A stretch of 64,000 nt of DNA from Pradoshia sp. D12 (GCF_008935075.1 NZ_CP044545.1:2793587-2857586); one strand, 5' to 3'. Positions 8,474-19,510 are shown, counted from the first letter of the stretch. Numbers and translations: made by a program. The notes: generated by a model from the letters alone, not told the origin.

Positions 8474-9175
8474 CTTTCTTCCTCCTTCTATTTTTGTAAT
8501 TAATATGGATAACAAATAGGCTTTTCATAATAGCTCATATTCTTATTTACCACTCGGCAATCCGAACTCAATCTAGATATTATTTCCATATAGTAATAGA
8601 ACGGGAAAATTATGAAGAGACCTCCAGAATCAATCCAAAGGTTTACGTTTTGAGATGCTTTTCTAAAAATACTCTGAAGTAATAACCTTTTTGATATCAT
8701 AAATGGCATAAAGATAAAGAAAACACGCCCCAAAAAACGGCGTGTTTTCTTTATTGTAAATATTACTTCTTCTTTAACTAATCCTCCATTAATTTATTAA
8801 AATGCTATCTACGCCCACAATTGGGTTCGTTCTTTATACTCCTCTGATAGATTCACCAGTCCCCCCTATTTCCTCCAAGTAGTATTATAGCTTCGTTTGT
8901 TATACAAGATCTCAGTCCACCTAGCCTTATATATATTTATACAAGTAGGGGGTGAACAGTTTAGCGGAGGAAATCCATATCAGTCCCACATCCCCGTAAA
9001 TTCTACCCTGGCTACTGATAGAATAAATCCATATAAAAAGTTCAACCAGAAAGTTCTGGCTGAACTATATAATACGAACCATACCAACTTCCCCTTCCAT
9101 ACGAAAGCCACAATCTTTACGAAACAGCCTTTTGTTAAGGTTCTTTATAATGACCCATTACCTTTTTCATAACAA
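8474..9175. other. Gene-poor interval with an orphan hairpin
   Basis: Between the nuclease start and the next terminator I see no well-supported gene. It holds the hairpin at 8719-8749 and an open frame of 91 codons at 8897-9172 with no usable ribosome binding site. The second half of that frame (GGNPYQSH, NPYKKFNQKV) reads like real protein and may be a remnant. Confidence 0.4.
8719..8749. terminator. Strong orphan hairpin, likely bidirectional terminator
   Basis: GAAAACACGCC (8719-8729) pairs perfectly with GGCGTGTTTTC (8739-8749), flanked by T-rich runs on both strands. No intact gene ends next to it, which suggests the gene it served has been lost. Confidence 0.7.
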
Positions 9176-9205
9176 AAAGGAAGGAAACAAAGCTTCCCTT
9201 CCTTT
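9176..9205 (-). terminator. Terminator of the NAD-dependent epimerase-family gene
   Basis: AAAGGAAGG (9176-9184) pairs with CCTTCCTTT (9197-9205); read on the minus strand it ends in TTTTTG. Confidence 0.75.
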
Positions 9206-9230
9206 ATATATATTTTTCTCTCATGTAGAT

Positions 9231-10241
9231 TTATTCAGCTTTCATATCAACTACGGCTTTTTTTCCTTCCAATATATCCAGACTTAACTGAACTGATTCT
9301 CCGATGGCTTTTTCTATATCATCTGGCTGTACACCAAAGTGGTCAACAATTGTCTTTTTATCAATGAAAAGATTTTTAGTAAAGATTTTTGCGAATTCAG
9401 CCGTATCCAATCCCAGTTCTATTCCAGCACTCTTTTGTTTTTCTGCTTTCGCCTTCATCGCTTCAATATAATTAGTGGCAGGAATTGTTATGATTTCTTT
9501 GTCCGGTGTTCCCATGTATTTATGGAAGATGGTCAGCATTTCTTTCCACTCCATATTATAATAGCCAACCGGGTAATTACCTGTCTTCCCATTTATTAAG
9601 GCACCAGCAATGCACTCCCCGATCTGCTTCGCTGTCACCATGGTTGTTCCTCCTTCAGGATACATGACAGCTTCTTTCATATTTTGAATCTGTTCAACAA
9701 GGAATACCCAAACAGGCTTACGTCCCTGCTGGCTTCCAAAGACATATGGAACCTCCAAAACGGCTACACTCATATCATCATCCCCGAAGGATAAAGCCAT
9801 ATTAGCCTGATCTACACGGTTCCTTATATATGGATGGTGCTTCGTCAGTTCATACTCGGGTAGTTCTCTATTAAAATAAGCAAAATACGACCCCAGTACA
9901 ACTGAATGTTTGACACCGCATTCCTTTGCTATTCTTAATAGCCGTTCTAATGGTGTAATATTATATTTTTCAAAAAATGAATAGATTGGTGATGGTGCCT
10001 CTACTCTTTCATCTACACCTGCCGCAAAAACAAATCCGTCACAGCCTGTTAAATATTTACGAATATCATCATCTGTCAATGTTAAATAATTTCCCAGAGT
10101 TATCTCCATTTCTTCAGGAAGGTTACTGCCTTCAGGGATAGGTGGCAGTGACAATGTTGCCACTTCATGCCCTTGTTCAATTAATACCCTTGCGCCTTCA
10201 GCACCTAATAAGCCCGTACCGCCAATCATAAATACTTTCAT
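9231..10241 (-). CDS. NAD-dependent epimerase/dehydratase family protein
   Basis: A 336-residue extended-SDR-like protein. GGTGLLGAEG at residues 7-16 is the NAD-binding glycine motif, VFAAGVDE follows, and YELTK supplies a YxxxK pair. The C-terminal third is polar and helical, as in extended SDRs that act on sugars or other small molecules. I start at ATG 10241, eight bases after AGGAGG; the ATG at 10259 precedes that site. It stands alone with its own terminator. The substrate is not known. Confidence 0.8.
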   Translation of the reverse strand: MKVFMIGGTGLLGAEGARVLIEQGHEVATLSLPPIPEGSNLPEEMEITLGNYLTLTDDDIRKYLTGCDGFVFAAGVDERVEAPSPIYSFFEKYNITPLERLLRIAKECGVKHSVVLGSYFAYFNRELPEYELTKHHPYIRNRVDQANMALSFGDDDMSVAVLEVPYVFGSQQGRKPVWVFLVEQIQNMKEAVMYPEGGTTMVTAKQIGECIAGALINGKTGNYPVGYYNMEWKEMLTIFHKYMGTPDKEIITIPATNYIEAMKAKAEKQKSAGIELGLDTAEFAKIFTKNLFIDKKTIVDHFGVQPDDIEKAIGESVQLSLDILEGKKAVVDMKAE

Positions 10242-10364
10242 GTTGGTTGCCTCCTCCATTTCATTCTCCTAAATTTTATCATCTAAGATAGTGGTATATT
10301 TGACCAAAAATGTATTTTATGTGAAATCTTATACTCACATTTCCCTTTACCTTTAAACGGTAAA

Positions 10365-10395
10365 CAAAAAAGCTCCCAGGTAGAACACCTGCAAG
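10365..10395 (-). terminator. Terminator of the antiporter gene
   Basis: On the minus strand CTTGCAGGT pairs with ACCTGGGAG (one mismatch, one G-U) and is followed by a TTTTTT run. It overlaps the region just past the stop codon. Confidence 0.7.
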
Positions 10396-10396
10396 C

Positions 10397-12433
10397 CTAT
10401 TCCTCAATTTCCTGAAGCATAACACTCTCCACATAATTCACAAATCGACGTAAATCCTGAGCCAGTTCGCGATTTATTTGGCCTTCTTCATACATTCGCT
10501 GAATGTCAGCTCGTTCAGCTTCAATAGCTTTGAAACGTAATTCTTCTTTTTGCTGATCCTTCATACTATTATTTGAACGGGCTTTATTTGGTTGCTTCAG
10601 TTTATCAATAATTCTTCGATACTCATAAATGATGGATGAAACATGTGAATTGTTCGTTTCCTCTACATATTTTTCTAGACTTTCAATGGCAGCTTTTGTC
10701 GCCTGAATCTGAATATCCCGCATATCATTTAACAGGACTGCCGTCTTTTCGTTTTCCTTGGTTATCACACGCTTATATTGCTTATACTTCCTATATAATT
10801 GGCCAAAAAGAGTCGTTATTTTGGACATGAAATTCTCTGTGAGTAAATTTTCTCTTATATCCAAGGACTTCTCGAGTCTTTTCACAATCTCTTCACTTAC
10901 AGAACCATCAGCAGCAGCCTCCTGGATATAATGTCTTTCTGCTCTTAAACCAACTAAGCGAGCCTCAATTCTCTCTTTTTGCGATACCTTAATAAATTCT
11001 AAATCCTTATTTTCATAGCGAATTTGCTCAATCATCTTTTTATATTCACCAATTAACTCGTAACCAGCGGATTGATTCTCCGGCTCTAGTTCTTCTTCAA
11101 TCCGCTTTATGGCAGTCCTCAATATTTTTAATTTCATCTGAGCATCTAAAAACTCTTTCTCTTCATCATTCTCTGGTTCAATGGCTTTTTTACTGATCAG
11201 AGGCAATAGAATAGTCGCAGCTAAAAGAGTAAATAAAATAACACCGCCTGCTATAAATACAATTAGAGAACGTTCAGGAAATAAATCTCCAGTTGCTACA
11301 AAGTATGGCATTGACAATACACCTGCCATCGTAATTGCACCGCGTACGCCGGTCAAGCCGGTTAGAAGGGCCACTTTCCAGCTGGGCTTCGATTGTTCTT
11401 TTCGGTTAGTTATGTAATAACCCATGCTTAAGAAGCAGTAGGACCAAACAATTCGGATAATCATGATAGCCAAACCAATCGCCAGGACATAACCGAGCAC
11501 AAGCCAATTGCTGATTAGAGGATTCTCTACCGTTGCTCTCATAGAAGAAGGCAAACTCAAGCCCAATAATAAAAACACCACTCCATTGAGTACAAACAAG
11601 ATGATCGACCACATATTCTCAGTGACCACCTGTTCCTCAGCACTTTTCATTCCAGTCTTTTCACTTAAACTGGAATGAACAATACCTGCAGCTACTACAG
11701 CAATTACACCAGAGGCGTGCAGGACTTCTTCTGAAACAATATAAACAATAAATGGCGTTACAAATTGCAGCAAAGAATAAAAGGTGACATCCTGTATCCC
11801 TTGTCTTCTTAGTGAATAACGGATTAGGATAGCTAATAATCCGAGGATAATACCAGCAATCGCACCAACAATTACCACATAAACAAAATCGGCTGCTGCC
11901 TCCTGTAATGAAAAATAACCTGTTACAACCGCAGCAACCGCATAATTAAAGGCAATTAAACCAGACGCATCATTAATCAACGATTCGCCTCGAACAAGAC
12001 GTAAAATAATCGTCGGTAAGTAAATCCTTTCGGCAATTCCGTTCACCGCTACTGGATCCGTTGGAGAAAGGATAGCTGCTAAAGCAAAAGCAGCGGCCAA
12101 CGGAATACTGGGAATCAGCCAGTTAATAAAATATCCGCCAATTATAGTCGTTAAAAAAACAAGAATAAATGCATTGGCCAATATTGGCCAGCGCATTTTC
12201 CATAAATCATCGCGTGGAAATCGACGTCCATCATTAAATAATAGTGGTGCAATAAATAAAAGCAAAAACCATTCCGCTTTTAACTCAAATGATAGATCCT
12301 GTATGAATAAAGCAAATAAAATCCCCAAAGCTATTTGAGTTAAAGCGGTGGGGATGGATGGAATATAGTGGCTAATAATATTCGATATTAAAAGCATGAC
12401 TAAAAGCAATATAATTGATAAAAGTAAATCCAT
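10397..12433 (-). CDS. nhaK: CPA1-family Na+/H+ antiporter, NhaK-like
   Basis: A 678-residue cation/proton exchanger of the plasma membrane. The first 420 residues contain about 12 hydrophobic helices with the transport motifs SPTDPVAV and GESLINDASGL, whose aspartates are the ion-binding residues in the CPA1 family, and TGVRGAITMA further on. Residues 420-678 form a long charged, helical cytoplasmic tail, as in B. subtilis NhaK (YvgP). The gene probably exports Na+ or K+ in exchange for protons. A small gene with a strong ribosome binding site lies just upstream on the same strand. Confidence 0.88.
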   Translation of the reverse strand: MDLLLSIILLLVMLLISNIISHYIPSIPTALTQIALGILFALFIQDLSFELKAEWFLLLFIAPLLFNDGRRFPRDDLWKMRWPILANAFILVFLTTIIGGYFINWLIPSIPLAAAFALAAILSPTDPVAVNGIAERIYLPTIILRLVRGESLINDASGLIAFNYAVAAVVTGYFSLQEAAADFVYVVIVGAIAGIILGLLAILIRYSLRRQGIQDVTFYSLLQFVTPFIVYIVSEEVLHASGVIAVVAAGIVHSSLSEKTGMKSAEEQVVTENMWSIILFVLNGVVFLLLGLSLPSSMRATVENPLISNWLVLGYVLAIGLAIMIIRIVWSYCFLSMGYYITNRKEQSKPSWKVALLTGLTGVRGAITMAGVLSMPYFVATGDLFPERSLIVFIAGGVILFTLLAATILLPLISKKAIEPENDEEKEFLDAQMKLKILRTAIKRIEEELEPENQSAGYELIGEYKKMIEQIRYENKDLEFIKVSQKERIEARLVGLRAERHYIQEAAADGSVSEEIVKRLEKSLDIRENLLTENFMSKITTLFGQLYRKYKQYKRVITKENEKTAVLLNDMRDIQIQATKAAIESLEKYVEETNNSHVSSIIYEYRRIIDKLKQPNKARSNNSMKDQQKEELRFKAIEAERADIQRMYEEGQINRELAQDLRRFVNYVESVMLQEIEE

Positions 12434-12495
12434 TATTCTCCCTCTAACTCGATATTAATAATTTTTATATTCTGCCACAAAAGGAGGCTACTTAT

Positions 12496-12615
12496 TAATA
12501 TACCCATTCAGATATGTGGAAAACTTTTCTCTTTAATCGGATTCATTACTGTGTTGTAATCGATCCGCGTTTGAAAAGTGGGTGGCATCTGTTTATAATG
12601 TCTAACAATATCCAC
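12496..12615 (-). CDS. Small hypothetical protein upstream of nhaK
   Basis: A 39-codon frame with GTG start at 12615 and a full AAGGAGG seven bases upstream, which is better than most sites in the window. It begins MDIVRHYKQMPPTFQTR and ends FHISEWVY. It is basic and soluble in appearance. It ends 62 bases before the nhaK start and may be co-transcribed with it. I do not recognise the family, so the main support is the ribosome binding site. Confidence 0.4.
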
Positions 12616-12748
12616 GTAACCGCCTCCTTTGTTTTGCCTTTTCTATAATTATAAAGGAATATATTTCTAAAGGAGATTAAATAACGGAAAAATCAAATTC
12701 TTTTATTTAAGTGAGGACAATCTCAAAGTACAGGAGGCAAGGAAATAC

Positions 12749-13348
12749 TTGGGGAATTATATACAAAATCTAATTAATCAATTACCCGAACTTAAAGTAG
12801 GACAAAGATTTATTCTTGGTATTGATGGCCTCAGTCGTTCTGGGAAGACGACTTTTACCAAAAGAATGAAACAGTCACTTGAGAAACAGAGTCTATCATT
12901 TCACCTTTTTCATATTGATGATTTTATTGTAGATAAAGATAAACGTTATCACACTGGTCACGATGAATGGATTGAATATTACCGACTCCAATGGGACGCG
13001 GAGTGGCTAAGAGCTAATTTTTTCAATCAATTAAAGAAATCAACTGAGTTACTCCTCCCTGCATATGACCCCACCACTGATAAGCAAAAATGGCAAGTAA
13101 TCCAGATTCCAGCAACTTCCCTCATTATCGTTGAAGGTATATTTCTGCAAAGAAAAGAATGGAGAGCATTCTTTGATTTTATGATTTACCTAGATTGTTC
13201 CAGAGTAACTAGATTCAGCCGGGAAAGTAAGACCACACAGGAGAATATCGATAAATTTCAAAATCGATACTGGAAAGCAGAAGAGTATTATATAAAGAAA
13301 GTTACCCCGCTAGAACGAGCTGATTTGGTTATCAAGAATGATGATTAG
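12749..13348 (+). CDS. P-loop kinase of the uridine kinase-like group
   Basis: A 199-residue soluble protein. GIDGLSRSGKTT at residues 24-35 is the Walker A loop, FHIDDFI at about 54-60 supplies the acidic pair seen in uridine/pantothenate-type kinases, and IIVEGIFL with YLDCSRVTRFSRE resembles the lid arginines of that group. It starts with TTG, preceded by AAGGA five bases upstream and AGGAGG further out. The true substrate is unknown. It converges on the helicase gene through a very strong terminator. Confidence 0.78.
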   Translation: MGNYIQNLINQLPELKVGQRFILGIDGLSRSGKTTFTKRMKQSLEKQSLSFHLFHIDDFIVDKDKRYHTGHDEWIEYYRLQWDAEWLRANFFNQLKKSTELLLPAYDPTTDKQKWQVIQIPATSLIIVEGIFLQRKEWRAFFDFMIYLDCSRVTRFSRESKTTQENIDKFQNRYWKAEEYYIKKVTPLERADLVIKNDD

Positions 13349-13370
13349 ATCTTTAGGATGGATCTAATTA

Positions 13371-13405
13371 AAACAGCCCTTCCGAACGATTCGGAAGGGC
13401 TGTTT
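13371..13405. terminator. Very strong bidirectional terminator
   Basis: A perfect 16-bp stem: AAACAGCCCTTCCGAA (13371-13386), a CGA loop, and its complement (13390-13405). It separates the convergent kinase and helicase genes. Confidence 0.9.
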
Positions 13406-13426
13406 AGATCGGTGAGCATCCTATTA

Positions 13427-14869
13427 TTATTCAAATGCCTCATATACCTTTAATTTCTTTCCTTTAACAGTTTTATTCTTCATAGCCTGTAAGACGATTG
13501 GACCTTTATTGTTCAATATTTCAACAAATGTAGCCTGGTCTTGAATTGTGATAATTCCAATGTCTTCAGCAGATATGCCTTCAATTTTTGCAATTGTCCC
13601 CACAAAATCGACAGCTCTCAATTTCTTTTTCTTGCCGCCATTGAAAAACAGCTTCATAATTCCACTGTTTAATTCGGTCGTTTTATCTTCCTTTATCTCA
13701 TTTTCGAACATTTTTGATTCGAAATTCGGCCTGCATTTTTCTACTTCTGCTTCAGTTGGCTCCTCTTTTACCTGAATAGCAAAGCCTATATATTCTTCTG
13801 TCTCTCTCAATAATTCTTCATCAAAAGGAGTTACAAAAGAAATGGCTACTCCCGTATGTCCCGCACGGCCCGTTCTTCCCGTCCTATGTACATAGGATTC
13901 CTTTTCCACTGGAAAATCGTAATTCAAGACATGTGTAATATTTTCAATATCAATTCCGCGCGCAGCGACATCCGTGGCAATTAAATATCGAAACTCACCC
14001 CGTTTAAATTGATTCATAACATCGAAGCGGTCCTCTTGATACATTCCACCATGAATTTTACCGCATGAATACTCCCATTTAACCAATGTATCAAACAGAT
14101 TGTTTACCTGTTCCTGTGTGCGGCAAAAAACGATGCAGCTATCCGCATTCTCTATCGTCGTAACTTTCCTTAGCAGCTCCGCTTTCTTTTCATGCTTGAC
14201 CCTATAATAAGAGTGTTCGATCAACTGAGTCGTCATCTCTTTTTTGTTAATTTCAATAAAGATTGGTTCTTTTAAATATTGATTGGATAGGTTTTGAATA
14301 TCATCCGGCAATGTTGCTGAAAACAGCATGCTGATTCGTTCCTTAGGTAATTCATTTATAATGGCTTCAACCTGATCAATAAAGCCCATATTCAACATTT
14401 CATCTGCTTCATCAATTACCAAATAGCGAAGTTCATCAACATTTAATGTACCTTTTTGAATGTGATCCAACACTCTTCCAGGTGTTCCAACAACAATATG
14501 ATTTTTTTGCTTAAGCTCCAGCTGCTGCTTAGCAAATGATTGCTTTCCATAAACAGCAGCTGCTTTAATCCGCTTAAATCGGCCAATATTCGTTAAATCT
14601 TCCTTCACCTGCGCAGCCAATTCTCTGGTCGGGGTTAGGATAAGTGCCTGAGGCTTATTTTCAATCCACTCTATATGATGGCAAATCGGGATTCCATACG
14701 CAGCTGTTTTCCCACTGCCAGTTTGTGCTTTTACGATAAGATCCTGATTACCAATCGCAATTGGAATCACCTTTTGCTGGACCTCTGTCGGTTGAAAATA
14801 ATTCATTTTACTTAATGCCCGAATAATTTCGGGACTTATGTTAAAATCATTGAAGCTATGTTCAGTCAT
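13427..14869 (-). CDS. dbpA: DEAD-box RNA helicase of the DbpA/YxiN type
   Basis: ATP-dependent RNA helicase expected to act on 23S rRNA during large-subunit assembly. The 480-residue protein has [26 protein letters not shown], and in the second domain [10 protein letters not shown] and [10 protein letters not shown]. The C-terminal 75 residues, starting [21 protein letters not shown], are the RNA-recognition domain that docks YxiN/DbpA on rRNA hairpin 92. I start at ATG 14869, seven bases after GAGG; the frame is open to 14929. Confidence 0.92.
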   Translation of the reverse strand: MTEHSFNDFNISPEIIRALSKMNYFQPTEVQQKVIPIAIGNQDLIVKAQTGSGKTAAYGIPICHHIEWIENKPQALILTPTRELAAQVKEDLTNIGRFKRIKAAAVYGKQSFAKQQLELKQKNHIVVGTPGRVLDHIQKGTLNVDELRYLVIDEADEMLNMGFIDQVEAIINELPKERISMLFSATLPDDIQNLSNQYLKEPIFIEINKKEMTTQLIEHSYYRVKHEKKAELLRKVTTIENADSCIVFCRTQEQVNNLFDTLVKWEYSCGKIHGGMYQEDRFDVMNQFKRGEFRYLIATDVAARGIDIENITHVLNYDFPVEKESYVHRTGRTGRAGHTGVAISFVTPFDEELLRETEEYIGFAIQVKEEPTEAEVEKCRPNFESKMFENEIKEDKTTELNSGIMKLFFNGGKKKKLRAVDFVGTIAKIEGISAEDIGIITIQDQATFVEILNNKGPIVLQAMKNKTVKGKKLKVYEAFE

Positions 14870-14982
14870 GTATGTTCCTCTTTTTCGGTTACTTAGCTGA
14901 TTCTCCACTTGAGAGATGCTTTTATCCATTATACCTGATTGGCACTGAATAATCGAAATTAGAACGATACTCTAATCTCAGG

Positions 14983-15540
14983 CTACCGTTCTAAAACACT
15001 GTATAATAATGAATCACGCCAGCCTTCTCTCATGATCAAATGGTCGCGAATGATTCCTTCCCTAACCATTCCAACTTTCACCAACACCTTTGCTGAACCT
15101 ATATTTCTTGGGTCACAGGTTGCAAATATACGATGCAGGTTCAGTTCCTTAAATCCAAATTCAATTAACAAAGACGCGACTTCTGTCGCCACTCCTTTTC
15201 CCCAATAATCCGGATTAACAATATAGCCAATTTCTCCAGCTTTATTAGTGAAACTTCGTATAGTAAGCTCTCCAGCCCCAATCATATTTCCATTATAAAT
15301 AATTGCGAAGACAAACCTTGCTCTTGGTTTTTTTGTTGAATCTTCGATTACTTGGCTCACAAATTTTTTCGATTCTTCTTCCGTATTCGGTCCCCAGGGC
15401 TGGTACTGACAAACGATATCTTGTGATGCGTATTTATGTACATCAACCCAATCACTACTAATCATTTCTCTCAGCATGATTCTTTCATTTGAAAGGCAGA
15501 ATATATTTTCGATCGTATTTCCCTCCCTATCCTGAACCAC
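14983..15540 (-). CDS. GNAT N-acetyltransferase, RimJ/RimL type
   Basis: About 160-185 residues. RIMLREMISSDW opens the domain, GEIGYIVNPDYWGKGVATEVASLL carries the acetyl-CoA binding loop, and LHRIFATCDPRNIGSAKVLVKVGM is the typical fourth-strand and NxxS region of RimJ/RimL-like enzymes. It probably acetylates a protein N-terminus or a small amine. The start is unclear: GTG at 15540 has a weak site, whereas AGGGAGG lies inside the frame at about 15515 with no ordinary start codon at the right spacing. Confidence 0.82.
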   Translation of the reverse strand: MVQDREGNTIENIFCLSNERIMLREMISSDWVDVHKYASQDIVCQYQPWGPNTEEESKKFVSQVIEDSTKKPRARFVFAIIYNGNMIGAGELTIRSFTNKAGEIGYIVNPDYWGKGVATEVASLLIEFGFKELNLHRIFATCDPRNIGSAKVLVKVGMVREGIIRDHLIMREGWRDSLLYSVLER

Positions 15541-15555
15541 TTCATTCTTCTAAAA

Positions 15556-15584
15556 AAGCAGCTATCTGGTCATGATAGCTGCTT
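15556..15584 (-). terminator. Terminator of the gcv operon
   Basis: AAGCAGCTATC (15556-15566) pairs with GATAGCTGCTT (15574-15584); the minus-strand product ends in a TTTT run. Confidence 0.88.
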
Positions 15585-15598
15585 AAAATTTATTCTTA

Positions 15599-17056
15599 TT
15601 AATTTTGATATCTCAATACAGGCTTACGAGCAGCCAGTGCCTCATCCAAACGGCTGATTACCGTTGTATGTGGTGCTTCCTGTACAATTTCCGGATTCTC
15701 CTCTGCTTCCCTGGCAATTTGAATCATAGCATCAATAAAGCCATCCAGTGTTTCTTTTGATTCTGTTTCTGTTGGCTCAATCATCATGCATTCTTCCACA
15801 TTCAAAGGGAAATAAATGGTTGGTGGATGATAGCCAAAGTCTAACAATCTCTTGGCAATATCAAGAGCCCGAACACCAAGTTTCTTCTGACGTTTTCCGC
15901 TGATAACAAACTCATGCTTACAGTGCTTATCATATGGGAGATCATAGTACTCTGCCAATCTTCTCATCATATAGTTTGCATTTAAGACAGCATACTCCGT
16001 TACTGCCTTCAATCCGTCTGGTCCCATAGACCGAATATACGTATAGGCACGGACATTGATTCCAAAATTTCCATAGTACGGCTTTACTCTGCCAATTGAT
16101 TGCGGACGATTGTAATCAAGCTGATAGCCATTCTCTTCTTTTACAATAAGCGGTTTTGGTAAGAACGGAATTAACTCCTTCTTAACCCCAACCGGCCCTG
16201 AACCTGGCCCACCGCCGCCATGTGGTCCAGTAAATGTCTTATGCAAGTTAAGATGAACAACGTCAAATCCCATATCACCCGGGCGAGCCTTGGATAGTAC
16301 AGCATTCAGATTGGCACCGTCATAGTATAGTTTTCCACCGGCATCATGAATAATTTCGGCCATCTCGATGATCTGTTCTTCAAAAAGCCCCAGTGTATTC
16401 GGATTTGTAAGCATTAAGGCTGCTGTATCTTTCCCTACAACACTCTTCAAATCTTCCAGATCTACTAAACCATCCGGACCTGACTTCACGGTAACAGTTT
16501 GCAATCCCGCAACTGTGGCTGAGGCAGGATTCGTACCATGCGCAGAATCAGGAACAATTACTTTTACGCGGTCAAAATCACCATTCGCCTCATGATAGGC
16601 ACGAATCATCATTAATCCCGTCCACTCTCCATGCGCTCCCGCAGCCGGTTGCAAAGTGACTTCGTCCATACCTGTGATTTCCTTTAGACTTTGCTGCAAA
16701 TCATACATTAACTCTAAAGAACCCTGTACAGCTTCTGCATCCTGCAGAGGATGAACATGTGCAAATCCATTTAGACGGGCAACATTCTCATTAATTTTCG
16801 GATTATATTTCATGGTACAGGAACCGAGCGGATAGAAACCGGAATCGACGCCATGATTTCTTCTCGAAAGTGCCGTGTAATGACGCATGATATCCAACTC
16901 GGATACTTCAGGCAGCTTTGGTTCCTCTGTGCGAATGAACTCCTCAGGCAAAAGCTCAGTTAATGCTGACTCCGGAACATCCATTTCCGGCAACGAATAG
17001 CCGATACGGCCCGGCTTGGTTTGTTCAAATATTAATGGCTGATCCTGTTTATTCAT
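15599..17056 (-). CDS. gcvPB: Glycine dehydrogenase (decarboxylating) subunit 2
   Basis: Second half of the pyridoxal-phosphate P protein of the glycine cleavage system, which decarboxylates glycine and passes the aminomethyl group to lipoylated GcvH. The 485 residues include [20 protein letters not shown], where the lysine in NLHKTF binds the cofactor. The proper start is ATG 17056, which overlaps the end of gcvPA by eight bases (ATGAATAA), with GGGGGA upstream. The open frame continues to 17089. It is the last gene of the operon. gcvH is not in the window. Confidence 0.95.
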   Translation of the reverse strand: MNKQDQPLIFEQTKPGRIGYSLPEMDVPESALTELLPEEFIRTEEPKLPEVSELDIMRHYTALSRRNHGVDSGFYPLGSCTMKYNPKINENVARLNGFAHVHPLQDAEAVQGSLELMYDLQQSLKEITGMDEVTLQPAAGAHGEWTGLMMIRAYHEANGDFDRVKVIVPDSAHGTNPASATVAGLQTVTVKSGPDGLVDLEDLKSVVGKDTAALMLTNPNTLGLFEEQIIEMAEIIHDAGGKLYYDGANLNAVLSKARPGDMGFDVVHLNLHKTFTGPHGGGGPGSGPVGVKKELIPFLPKPLIVKEENGYQLDYNRPQSIGRVKPYYGNFGINVRAYTYIRSMGPDGLKAVTEYAVLNANYMMRRLAEYYDLPYDKHCKHEFVISGKRQKKLGVRALDIAKRLLDFGYHPPTIYFPLNVEECMMIEPTETESKETLDGFIDAMIQIAREAEENPEIVQEAPHTTVISRLDEALAARKPVLRYQN

Positions 17057-18395
17057 GGAAATCCCCCAATTCCTGTGCAAATCTATCAATCTCTTCTTTT
17101 GTACGCAGCTCCGTCACTGCCACAAGCATATGATTGGTTAAGGCAGGATAATCACAAGCTAAATCATAACCACCAATTATGCCTTTTTGTAGGAGCATTT
17201 TATTAGCTGCAGCTACAGAACCATTTAACTTAACAACAAACTCATTGAAAGAAGGTCCTTCAAAGGCAATTTCAAGTCCATTTGCTTTTAATTGCTCCTT
17301 TGCATAATGCGCTTTTTGGAGATTTTGAAGCGCCATCTCCTGCACGCCTTTCTTACCTAACGCAGTCATTGCCACAGAGGCTGCGAGAGCATTTAATGCT
17401 TGGTTAGAGCAAATATTCGAGGTCGCTTTATCGCGACGAATATGCTGTTCCCTCGCCTGCAAGGTTAATACAAACCCACGCTTCCCATCCTCATCAACCG
17501 TTTGGCCAACCAAACGTCCAGGTACTTTTCTTATCAGCTTAGAAGTAACTGCAAAATATCCGCAATGAGGTCCGCCAAATGCAGCCGGGATTCCGAACGG
17601 CTGTGCATCCCCTATGACAATATCTGCACCAAAATCACCCGGCGGTTTCAAGACACCAAGTGAAAGTGGGTTACTTGAAACAATTAACATTCCTTTATGT
17701 TCATGAACAATTTGTTCAATTTCAGCTAAGTTTTCGATTCGGCCAAAGAAGTTTGGATATTGAGTAATAAAACCAGCTACCTCATCAGTCATCATACCCG
17801 CCAATTGTTCTGTATCCGTCACTCCATTTTTACAGGGGACAACTTCAAGCTCAAGATATTGGCCTTTTGCATAAGTGGATAAAACAGCCCGTGATTCCGG
17901 GTGCACTGTCTCTGAAACAAGCAGTTTCTTACGACGTGTATGTCCTGCTGAGAGCATGGCTGCCTCGGCCAGAGCAGTTCCCCCATCATACATGGAGGAG
18001 TTCGCCACATCCATTCCGGTCAGTTCACAAATCATCGTTTGAAATTCAAAAATAGCCTGCAATTCTCCCTGGGAAATCTCCGGTTGATACGGTGTATAAG
18101 CGGTATAAAACTCTGATCTTGAGATAACGTGATCAACGATGACTGGCATGTAATGGTCATATACTCCCGCTCCAAGAAAAGAACTATGGGTCCTGAGATT
18201 GGCATTTTTCTCGGCCAGCTCAGTTAATTCTTTCAGAAGTGCTGATTCAGACTTTGCTTTTTTTAGCTTGTATTCACCCTTAAACCTTACTTTTTCAGGT
18301 ATATCAGAAAATAAGTCATCGATTGATTCTACACCAATCGCTGTTAACATCTGTTCAGTATCCTGCTCTGTCATTGGTAAATAACGATGCTTCAT
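17049..18395 (-). CDS. gcvPA: Glycine dehydrogenase (decarboxylating) subunit 1
   Basis: First half of the split P protein; pairs with GcvPB to form the active decarboxylase, as is normal in Firmicutes. The 448 residues start [17 protein letters not shown] and include the glycine-rich [11 protein letters not shown]-like region ([10 protein letters not shown]) and [11 protein letters not shown]. Length matches the family. Its ATG overlaps the gcvT stop (ATGA), so translation is probably coupled. Confidence 0.95.
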   Translation of the reverse strand: MKHRYLPMTEQDTEQMLTAIGVESIDDLFSDIPEKVRFKGEYKLKKAKSESALLKELTELAEKNANLRTHSSFLGAGVYDHYMPVIVDHVISRSEFYTAYTPYQPEISQGELQAIFEFQTMICELTGMDVANSSMYDGGTALAEAAMLSAGHTRRKKLLVSETVHPESRAVLSTYAKGQYLELEVVPCKNGVTDTEQLAGMMTDEVAGFITQYPNFFGRIENLAEIEQIVHEHKGMLIVSSNPLSLGVLKPPGDFGADIVIGDAQPFGIPAAFGGPHCGYFAVTSKLIRKVPGRLVGQTVDEDGKRGFVLTLQAREQHIRRDKATSNICSNQALNALAASVAMTALGKKGVQEMALQNLQKAHYAKEQLKANGLEIAFEGPSFNEFVVKLNGSVAAANKMLLQKGIIGGYDLACDYPALTNHMLVAVTELRTKEEIDRFAQELGDFHE

Positions 18396-19510
18396 TTTTT
18401 TACTCCTCCTGCCTGAGTGCGTTTATAAAATGGAGTACTAACAATTTTCGCCTTTAATCTTTTTCCCCGTATCTCAACCTCGACTACCTCATCAAGGTTA
18501 GCGAATTCTACATTAATCAGGACAAGGCCTACGTTTTTCTTTAAGGTTGGGGATTGTGTTCCAGTGGTCACTTCCCCGATGTTTTCATCCTTAACGAAAA
18601 CCGGGTACCCATGTCTCGGAATACCGCGGTCAATCATTTCGATTCCGACAAGCTTTCTAGGGGCGCTATTTTCCTTCTGTTCCTTTAAAACTTCCTTACC
18701 AATAAAATGTTCTTTATCGGTTTTTACAGCGAACCCAATCCCCGCTTCGATAGGTGTAATCTCTGGAGATAACTCTTGGCCATATAAAGGAAGTTTTGCT
18801 TCAAACCGAAGCGTATCTCTTGCCCCAAGTCCACATGGAACCAATCCCTTATCCTTACCGAATTCTAAAAGATCTTTCCAAAGCTTCACTGTATCTTCGC
18901 TCTTACAGTACAATTCAAATCCATCTTCACCGGTGTAGCCAGTTCTTGAAACAAGTACACTAATGCCATTTATCATGACATCTTCACGAAAAGCAAAGAA
19001 ACCAATGGTATTGAGATCTACTTCCTCTGCAAGGTTCTGTAATATATCAGCTGCAAGCGGTCCCTGTAATGCCAATTGCCCTATTTGTTCCGATATATTT
19101 TTTAGTTCTACATCTTCGCTCGCATGCTTTTTTAACCACTCAAAATCTTTATCAATATTAGATGCGTTCACAACTAACAAATAATCATCTTCACCTTTTT
19201 TATAAATAATCAGGTCATCAACCGTTCCGCCATTCTCATAGCACATAGCAGTATACTGTGCCCGGCCCGTTTTCAGCTTACTGACATCGTTGGTCATCAT
19301 CAGCTGCAAAAATGGTAAAGACCCAGCACCCTTAATCATGAATTCGCCCATATGTGATACATCAAAGAGGCCTGCTTTTGTACGCACTGATTCATGCTCC
19401 TGTTTAATGCCTGAAAATTGGACAGGCAGTTCCCAGCCGCCAAAATCAATTGTTTTTCCTCCATACTCCCTGTACACACTGATCAGCGGAGTCTGCTTTA
19501 ATTCTCCCAT
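18392..19510 (-). CDS. gcvT: Aminomethyltransferase (glycine cleavage T protein)
   Basis: Transfers the methylene group from the lipoyl-bound aminomethyl intermediate to tetrahydrofolate and releases ammonia. The 372-residue protein shows FDVSHMGE near the N-terminus, [14 protein letters not shown] in the folate-binding core and [21 protein letters not shown] use ATG 19510, which follows GGAGGG at seven bases; the frame remains open to 19618 without further support. First gene of gcvT-gcvPA-gcvPB, controlled by the riboswitch upstream. Confidence 0.95.
   Translation of the reverse strand: MGELKQTPLISVYREYGGKTIDFGGWELPVQFSGIKQEHESVRTKAGLFDVSHMGEFMIKGAGSLPFLQLMMTNDVSKLKTGRAQYTAMCYENGGTVDDLIIYKKGEDDYLLVVNASNIDKDFEWLKKHASEDVELKNISEQIGQLALQGPLAADILQNLAEEVDLNTIGFFAFREDVMINGISVLVSRTGYTGEDGFELYCKSEDTVKLWKDLLEFGKDKGLVPCGLGARDTLRFEAKLPLYGQELSPEITPIEAGIGFAVKTDKEHFIGKEVLKEQKENSAPRKLVGIEMIDRGIPRHGYPVFVKDENIGEVTTGTQSPTLKKNVGLVLINVEFANLDEVVEVEIRGKRLKAKIVSTPFYKRTQAGGVKK

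Noticed and set aside
7764-8519. 251-codon plus-strand frame opposite the nuclease gene
   Set aside because: It is an antisense shadow of the GC-rich linker repeats (Ala/Ser-rich), without a start site, while the minus frame has recognisable domains.
8500-8733. 77-codon minus-strand frame
   Set aside because: No ribosome binding site at the expected spacing, low-complexity hydrophobic translation, and it runs through the orphan hairpin.
8897-9172. 91-codon plus-strand gene
   Set aside because: TTG start without a ribosome binding site and an unlikely N-terminus; at best a remnant.
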